Below, one piece after another: positions 5,789 through 10,176 of a stretch of 10,176 nucleotides of DNA. Location: contig DPSD01000696.1 of assembly GCA_003538495.1 (NCBI GenBank), positions 1-10,176 on the forward strand. The letters are read 5' to 3'. The stretch is from Accumulibacter sp. (GTDB lineage: Bacteria; Pseudomonadota; Gammaproteobacteria; Burkholderiales; Rhodocyclaceae). The translations under genes and the position numbers were made by a program. Under the pieces are notes generated by a model. The model made no database searches and was not told the origin of the DNA. It saw nothing but the letters and a program-made list of their open reading frames with translations. The first letter of the stretch is position 1. Each line of letters opens with the position of its first letter.

Positions 5789-8113
5789 CTATTCCAGCGA
5801 AGCGGCAAGGACCACCCGAAAGCCGATGTCGCCGTCACGGTCGCCAGGAGGGAAGTAGTCGCGCTTGGCAGCACGCAGATCACCCGGGAAATCGAGCCAC
5901 GACCCACCGCGCAGCGCCCGCGGGTTGTCACCACCGATCTGCGTGTTGGCGGGAAGATGGTACTCGTTGAGACACCACTCCCAGACGTTTCCGGCAAGAT
6001 CGGCGACCATCCCTTCGCCCGGCGCGCCGAGCGGATACATCCCGACCGCCATCGTTCTGCCGGCTCCGCTTTCATGGCCGTTGGCGCGCGCCGGGTTCCA
6101 GTCGCCGGGCCATGGGTACTTGCGCTTTTCGTTGCCGGCCTGGGCAACCCACTGCCATTCCCACTCGGTCGGCAGGCGTACGGTCTCCGGCCCCGGCAAT
6201 TGCCACCGTTCGCTCAGCCAGCGGCAAAAGGCGACCGCATCGCTCCACGAGACGTGGATCGCCGGATGGTTCTGGAAGCTCCAGCGCTCTTCTCCAGGCT
6301 GCTTGCGCTGTACCAGCTTCCGCCACCAGCGGCGGTCGTGGTAGCCATCCTCGGCGTTGAGGAAAGCGTTGTACTGCTGCCAGGTGACGGCGTACCGAGA
6401 CATTCTGAAGGGCCGGACCGGGAATAGCTCGCCACCCCGCCCTTCGAGATGCACTTCGCCCGCCGGCACGTCAACCCAGACTATTTCCGGCAGTCCGTTG
6501 GCGGCCACGCCAACACCTCGTCTGGGGTCCCCCATCTGATTGAGCCGCAGGCCAATCTCCTCGCGCCGATGATGCTGCGCCGCATCATCGGCCAGCTCTT
6601 CGAGTAGCTGCAGCGGCTCAGGCCGCAGGAAAGCGCGCAGCGGATCTCCCAGTTTGCCGGACAGCACCCGCCAGGCCTCGATGCCCGGATCGTGGAAGTC
6701 AGGGTCGGCTGGCGCGGGTAGGTGACTGAGCTCGAGCAGGGCCAGCAGGGCCGGCTTCTGACGCTCCCAGCTCCAGCGCAGCAGGTCAGCGTCCCTGGTC
6801 TGAGCACCCGGCGACTGGATCCCGTCGTGGGCGACCGCTTTCTGCCATTCTCGCGCCGCCTGTTTGGCCTGCCAGCTCAGCGAAAGACTGTCGCTGTAGC
6901 GGGCGCACCATTGACGAAGACGCGGCCAGTGACCAAGCAGCGTTTCGTGGGCGAGTTCGACGTGCTGATCATCCGGGTCGCTTAGGAAGCCCTGGCGGCG
7001 CAGCGCATCGACCAGACGCCCGACCTGCCGGTCCGCGCGCAGCGGTCCAATCGCGGCCGCCCGACGTCTCGGCAGTTCGTCAATCACGGTCGCCAGTTCG
7101 GCAAAAAGGCGGCCGCAGGCAAGTTCAAGTTCAGGTTCGCTAGCGATCAATCGTTCGATTCCGGCGGCTGCGCTATCGACGATGCTTTCCAGGCCGCCCA
7201 TGCGCTGGTAGGCAGCAAGGGTCAGTCCCTGCCCGGTGTCGCGCTGGTGGAAGAGTTGTTCGAGGGTCAGGGCGATCAGCGGTAGCGCACCCTTGGTGGC
7301 GCTCGACGCCGAGATCAGAGTCGCAACGAGTTCGGGCTGAACCGGCACGCCATAGACACCGGCCGGACCGGTGATGATCGCCTGCAGCTGCTCGTCCGAG
7401 CGGACCGCTTCAAGAGCCACCAGGGAGCGCCGAAACAGGTCTTCGCCGAGCCACTCCAGCAGCCGGGCGGTGAATTCACTGCGCAGCGTCAGCACCAGGT
7501 ACAGATCCTCACGCTCGAGCAGGCGTGCGCACAGCTGGCGGAAGCGAAGCGCGCTTGCCGGCGAGGTGTGCGTAAACAGGTCCTCGGCCTGGTCAACCAG
7601 CAGTAGCACCGGGCGACCCCATTGCCCCAGCAGATCGACGCTGGTGGCGGCCAGCTGCTCGTCGACCTGTGGCGACTCGACCGGGTCTGCGAGCAGCCGT
7701 TGCAGACGATCAGCCGCCGGGCGCATGGATTCGGCCGCTTCGCCAGGCTCCCCGGCCAGCACCTCGCGACAAAGCGCGTCGGCAAGCTGCCGGAAAGGAC
7801 TGCCCTGTGGCTCGAAACGCAGGTAGCTCAAGTGCCTGATCTGCTGGCCCAGGCGCGGGACGACGCCGGCGGCGACCAGTGACGACTTGCCGGTACCCGA
7901 ACGGCCGACAACGCTGATCAGCCGCGTCTCGGCAAGGCGGGCAAGGATCCGCTTGCTATCGTCGTCGCGCCCGAAGAACAAGCGGTGTCCTTCGGGCTTG
8001 AACGCCGCCAGCCCGGGATAGGGATTGGCAATCGGCGCCGACGGTTCGCTCCCGGGCGCGGCGATTTCGTCGAGCACCTTGCCACGGTGTGGTGCGGGTG
8101 AACCGTGAGTCAT
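5789..8113 (-). CDS. nSTAND1-type NTPase fused to a C-terminal FGE-like (C-type-lectin fold) domain
   Basis: Read from the ATG at 8111-8113, the product has 774 residues. After 'NPYPGLAAFKPE' (about 30-42), typical of nSTAND1 proteins, come Walker A GRSGTGKS (70-77) and a Walker B-like 'VLLLVDQAEDLF' with D174, E177 and D178. A helical STAND region follows to about 450. A linker ('EEIGLRLNQMGDPRRGVGV') leads to an FGE-sulfatase domain at about 543-774 with 'NHPAIHVSWSDAVAFCRWL', 'RLPTEWEW', 'AGNVWEW', RGGSW (735-739) and GFRV. The two cysteines of true formylglycine-generating enzymes, expected 2 and 7 residues after GGSW, are Asp741 and Leu746. The domain is therefore probably a ligand-binding module, not an enzyme. 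STAND proteins are signal-triggered ATPase switches, often in defence or regulation. The frame is open to 8293 but the first 60 codons look non-coding, and a -10-like hexamer lies inside them; a weak GGA sits six bases before 8113. It converges on the cyclic di-GMP gene with a 21-base gap. Confidence 0.85.
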   Translation of the reverse strand: MTHGSPAPHRGKVLDEIAAPGSEPSAPIANPYPGLAAFKPEGHRLFFGRDDDSKRILARLAETRLISVVGRSGTGKSSLVAAGVVPRLGQQIRHLSYLRFEPQGSPFRQLADALCREVLAGEPGEAAESMRPAADRLQRLLADPVESPQVDEQLAATSVDLLGQWGRPVLLLVDQAEDLFTHTSPASALRFRQLCARLLEREDLYLVLTLRSEFTARLLEWLGEDLFRRSLVALEAVRSDEQLQAIITGPAGVYGVPVQPELVATLISASSATKGALPLIALTLEQLFHQRDTGQGLTLAAYQRMGGLESIVDSAAAGIERLIASEPELELACGRLFAELATVIDELPRRRAAAIGPLRADRQVGRLVDALRRQGFLSDPDDQHVELAHETLLGHWPRLRQWCARYSDSLSLSWQAKQAAREWQKAVAHDGIQSPGAQTRDADLLRWSWERQKPALLALLELSHLPAPADPDFHDPGIEAWRVLSGKLGDPLRAFLRPEPLQLLEELADDAAQHHRREEIGLRLNQMGDPRRGVGVAANGLPEIVWVDVPAGEVHLEGRGGELFPVRPFRMSRYAVTWQQYNAFLNAEDGYHDRRWWRKLVQRKQPGEERWSFQNHPAIHVSWSDAVAFCRWLSERWQLPGPETVRLPTEWEWQWVAQAGNEKRKYPWPGDWNPARANGHESGAGRTMAVGMYPLGAPGEGMVADLAGNVWEWCLNEYHLPANTQIGGDNPRALRGGSWLDFPGDLRAAKRDYFPPGDRDGDIGFRVVLAASLE
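5792..5902 (-). other. Variable-region-like 3' end of the nSTAND-FGE gene (diversity-generating retroelement target pattern)
   Basis: The last 37 codons before the stop (residues 738-774) follow the layout of retroelement-diversified C-type-lectin domains: conserved GGSW, P, R..A.R, P..R and GFRV anchors. Between them are scattered positions that are often Asn in template repeats. Here those positions are D741, F742, G744, D745, D752, Y753, F754, G757, D760, G761, D762 and I763, encoded by codons of the form NNC or NNT. These are reachable from AAC or AAT by changing only adenines. This is suggestive only: unmutated FGE-family proteins share the same skeleton, and a GC-rich genome favours C-ending codons anyway. 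No template repeat or reverse transcriptase is in the window. Confidence 0.35.
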
Positions 8114-8146
8114 TTCACATCCAGTCCCTGGCGACATCCTGAAAAC

Positions 8147-8175
8147 ATCATAAGCCGAATGCCGCACGTTCGAAA
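8147..8175 (-). promoter_or_regulatory. Possible promoter of the nSTAND-FGE gene
   Basis: On the minus strand TATGAT (8147-8152) matches the -10 consensus at 5 of 6. The best -35 at 17 bases is TTTCGA (8170-8175), only 3 of 6. Transcription would start near 8140, giving a leader of about 27 bases to the ATG at 8113. This supports 8113 over the upstream ATGs at 8137 and 8293. The match is weak and made by eye. Confidence 0.3.
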
Positions 8176-8309
8176 GCCGGCCACAGCGGACGAGCGGGGC
8201 GCCGGGCGCGCCACGCATCGGTGGCGAGCGGCGATTGCTGTAAGATGGCCGCGACCATTGCTGCGCGTTCCCCACACCCACTTCGAACATCACTCAGGAG
8301 GCGACCGGA

Positions 8310-9020
8310 ATGATCGATCTCTACACCGCCGCAACACCGAACGGACACAAGATCTCGATTGCGCTCGAGGAACTCGCGCTGCCTTACAAGCTGCACATGC
8401 TGAGCCTTTCGGAGCGAGAACCGAAGCAGCCGTGGTTCCTGGCGATCAATCCTAACGGCCGCATCCCGGCGATCATCGACCGCGCGGCAGACGATTTCGC
8501 GGTCTTCGAATCCGGCGCCATTCTGATCTACCTGGCCGAAAAGACCGGTCAGCTGATGCCGGATGACAGCAAGGGCCGCTCGTTGGTCATCCAGTGGCTG
8601 ATGTTCCAGATGGGCGGCATCGGGCCGATGATGGGCCAGGCCAACGTCTTTTTCCGCTACTTTCCGGAAAAGATCCAGCCCGCCATCGACCGCTACCAGG
8701 GTGAGTGCAGGCGGCTTTTTCGCGTCCTCGACGGTCGTCTCAAGGATCACGAATTTCTCGCCGGCGACTACTCGATCGCCGACATCGCCAACTGGGCCTG
8801 GGTGCGCACGCATCGCTGGTCGGGCGTGGACATCGATGATCTGCCCCACCTGCAACGCTGGCGCGACCAAATCCGCCAGCGTCCGGCCGTGCAGAAGGGG
8901 ATCAATTCCCCCCCAGCGGCCATCGACCGCGACAGCGACGGCGAGCAGGCGCAGAAGTTTGCCGCCGAGGCGCGTCAGATGGTCGAAATGGGAGAGTCAC
9001 GCCAGAGCAGTGGCTGCTGA
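8310..9020 (+). CDS. yfcG: Glutathione transferase, Nu class (YfcG/YghU-like)
   Basis: The 236-residue product is a cytoplasmic glutathione-dependent enzyme; E. coli YfcG and YghU act as disulfide-bond reductases and peroxidases. Seen here: an N-terminal thioredoxin-like domain starting [14 protein letters not shown], with Thr9 and Asn11 of the TPNG motif at the same positions as in YfcG. The cis-proline is at residue 53 and the glutathione-binding '[12 protein letters not shown]' spans 67-78. The all-helical C-terminal domain (about 88-205) contains 'GGIGPMMGQ' and '[12 protein letters not shown]'. The Nu class uses this TPN motif rather than a catalytic Tyr, Ser or Cys, which agrees. The tail (about 206-236) is longer than in E. 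coli YfcG and polar. The start has a strong AGGAGG eight bases upstream. It is divergent from the nSTAND gene; the true substrate is unknown. Confidence 0.9.
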   Translation: MIDLYTAATPNGHKISIALEELALPYKLHMLSLSEREPKQPWFLAINPNGRIPAIIDRAADDFAVFESGAILIYLAEKTGQLMPDDSKGRSLVIQWLMFQMGGIGPMMGQANVFFRYFPEKIQPAIDRYQGECRRLFRVLDGRLKDHEFLAGDYSIADIANWAWVRTHRWSGVDIDDLPHLQRWRDQIRQRPAVQKGINSPPAAIDRDSDGEQAQKFAAEARQMVEMGESRQSSGC

Positions 9021-9078
9021 GCGCAAGCGAACGGCACGGCGTCACGCGGTCGTGCTCGATGGGCCACCCTGTTTGCTC

Positions 9079-9098
9079 TCGTCGCCACCGCGCGACGA
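9079..9098 (+). terminator. Short hairpin downstream of the glutathione transferase gene
   Basis: TCGTCGC (9079-9085) pairs perfectly with GCGACGA (9092-9098) around a 6-base loop, 59 bases past the stop codon. No T-run follows, so it is not a standard intrinsic terminator. It might protect the mRNA end or be chance in GC-rich DNA. Confidence 0.18.
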
Positions 9099-9219
9099 TC
9101 ATGAAACCAGTCATCCCGGCACGCGCGTCCGAATCCGCACCGAGACCTGCTTGTGATCGCCGAGCCCCTCGCCCCCAGCCCGGAGATAGGAAGTAGCCAC
9201 GCGCTTTCGGAGACTACGC

Positions 9220-10068
9220 ATGACCAACCGCCAGATCCACACCATCCAGCGCCCACCGCGCACCCCCTCGAACGGCCCGCCGCTGCTCTTTCTGCACGGT
9301 GGCTACATGGACAGCCGGTCGTGGGACGCGCACTTCCTTCCCTATTTTGCGGAACGTGGCCACCACTGCCACGCGCTGGATTTCTCGGGGCATGGCCGGA
9401 GCGACGGGCATGCCGATCGGGACGCGCTGAGTGTCGACGATTACCTGGCCGACTCACTGCAGGTGATCGGTGCCATCGGCAGGAAACCGGTGGTCATCGG
9501 GCATTCGATGGGCGCCTTGATCGCCGAACGTATCCTGGAACGGTCGCAAGCAGTGGCCGGCGTCCTGATCTCGCCGGTGCCGGCCAACGGGACGCTGGAG
9601 TCGGCGATGAAACTCCTGCTGCGCTACCCGCAGTTTCTTCGCGAAGTCGCGAATATAGGCAGGGGGCGGGTCAGCGCGCAGGCGCTGCGCCTGCTCAAGG
9701 AGGTCTATTTCTCGCCCACCACGACGCCGGAAACGCTGCTGCGCTTTACGGAACTGGTTCAGCCTGAATCTGTGCGGGCGATCTGCGACCTGACGCTGGT
9801 CGGCTGGAGGTGGCCCGCGAGGCGGCCGGAGCTGCCTGTCCTGGTGGTCACCGGCGAACTGGACACGGTCTTTCCGCCATCGATGATCCTGCCTGTAGCC
9901 AAGCGCTGGAACGCCGAACTGCAGATCGTTGCCGATACCGGCCACGCGCTGATTCTCGACGAGCACTGGCAAAGCGGCGCGGCTGGCGTTCTCGGCTGGC
10001 TGCAAGGACTCGACACGGCACAGGCACACTTCTCCGGATCGGCGCAGCAGTTGCCCTGCGGGGTCTGA
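9220..10068 (+). CDS. Alpha/beta hydrolase (AB_hydrolase fold), substrate unknown
   Basis: The 282-residue product has the full set of alpha/beta-hydrolase marks. There is a 'LLFLHGGYMDSRSW' oxyanion-hole strand and loop (about 22-35) and 'ALDFSGHGRSDG' (about 52-63). The nucleophile elbow GHSMG has Ser96, the acid is Asp215 in 'TGELDTVFPP', and the base is His242 in 'DTGHALILD'. A cap region of helices lies at about 120-195. Such enzymes hydrolyse esters, lactones, amides or similar bonds; nothing here fixes the substrate. No signal peptide is visible, so it is probably cytoplasmic. The start ATG has GGAG seven bases upstream. It follows the glutathione transferase on the same strand after 199 bases, too far to claim a shared transcript. 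The fold and triad are secure; the specific function is not. Confidence 0.88.
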   Translation: MTNRQIHTIQRPPRTPSNGPPLLFLHGGYMDSRSWDAHFLPYFAERGHHCHALDFSGHGRSDGHADRDALSVDDYLADSLQVIGAIGRKPVVIGHSMGALIAERILERSQAVAGVLISPVPANGTLESAMKLLLRYPQFLREVANIGRGRVSAQALRLLKEVYFSPTTTPETLLRFTELVQPESVRAICDLTLVGWRWPARRPELPVLVVTGELDTVFPPSMILPVAKRWNAELQIVADTGHALILDEHWQSGAAGVLGWLQGLDTAQAHFSGSAQQLPCGV

Positions 10069-10176
10069 AGAAGTTCACCGGGCAACCACGCCGTCGGCCG
10101 CGCGCGCCTGCCACGCAGTCCTTGTGACCGATGGTTTGCGAGGTCTCGCCAGCCATGTCCACGCTCCGCCAGAGAG

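Noticed and set aside
5789..6481. Active formylglycine-generating enzyme for sulfatase maturation
   Set aside because: The cysteine pair after GGSW is absent (Asp741, Leu746), the domain is fused to a STAND NTPase, and no sulfatase gene is in the window.
8114..8293. N-terminal extension of the nSTAND-FGE protein to the ATG at 8293
   Set aside because: The 60 extra residues have no resemblance to nSTAND1 proteins and cover a -10-like hexamer. They would leave almost no room for the promoter and Shine-Dalgarno of the divergent glutathione transferase gene.
9848..10162. Minus-strand open frame of 104 codons over the end of the hydrolase gene
   Set aside because: Most of it is antisense to the hydrolase, is Arg/Ala-rich and has no motif.
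10155..10176. ATG at 10155 as the start of a further plus-strand gene
   Set aside because: Only seven codons are visible, with a GAGG too far upstream. Nothing supports or excludes it.

Overview
The window is a GC-rich bacterial chromosome segment, dense in genes and without RNA genes, insertion sequences or CRISPR arrays that I can see. Codon use is strongly G/C at third positions. The gene content (a long class I polyphosphate kinase 2, a lipoprotein/diguanylate-cyclase pair, an nSTAND-FGE protein, a Nu-class glutathione transferase) fits a betaproteobacterium of the Rhodocyclales, possibly a polyphosphate-accumulating relative of Candidatus Accumulibacter. That placement is inference; no marker gene is present.

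Layout. Bases 1-523 (minus) hold the first 174 codons of a polyphosphate kinase 2 that runs off the left edge. A 358-base divergent intergenic region (524-881) follows. It carries a good sigma-70-like promoter for ppk2, two inverted repeats, and a weaker -10 element facing right. On the plus strand, 882-2030 encodes a Leu/Ile/Val-binding-protein-like lipoprotein, and 2111-5767 a 1218-residue membrane protein with Cache, HAMP, PAS, GAF, PAS, GGDEF and EAL domains. No ABC permease or ATPase gene accompanies the lipoprotein. The two probably form a ligand-sensing unit that controls cyclic di-GMP.

Convergent to these, 5789-8113 (minus) encodes an nSTAND1-type NTPase fused to a C-terminal formylglycine-generating-enzyme-like (C-type-lectin fold) domain. 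That domain lacks the catalytic cysteines of true FGE. Its last 35 codons look like the variable region of a diversity-generating retroelement target. This is the most interesting part of the window: a possible hypervariable sensor or defence protein. No reverse transcriptase or template repeat lies in the window, so the idea needs the rest of the genome.

After a 196-base divergent spacer, 8310-9020 (plus) encodes a YfcG/YghU-like glutathione transferase, and 9220-10068 (plus) an alpha/beta hydrolase with an intact catalytic triad. The last 108 bases (10069-10176) show no supportable feature.
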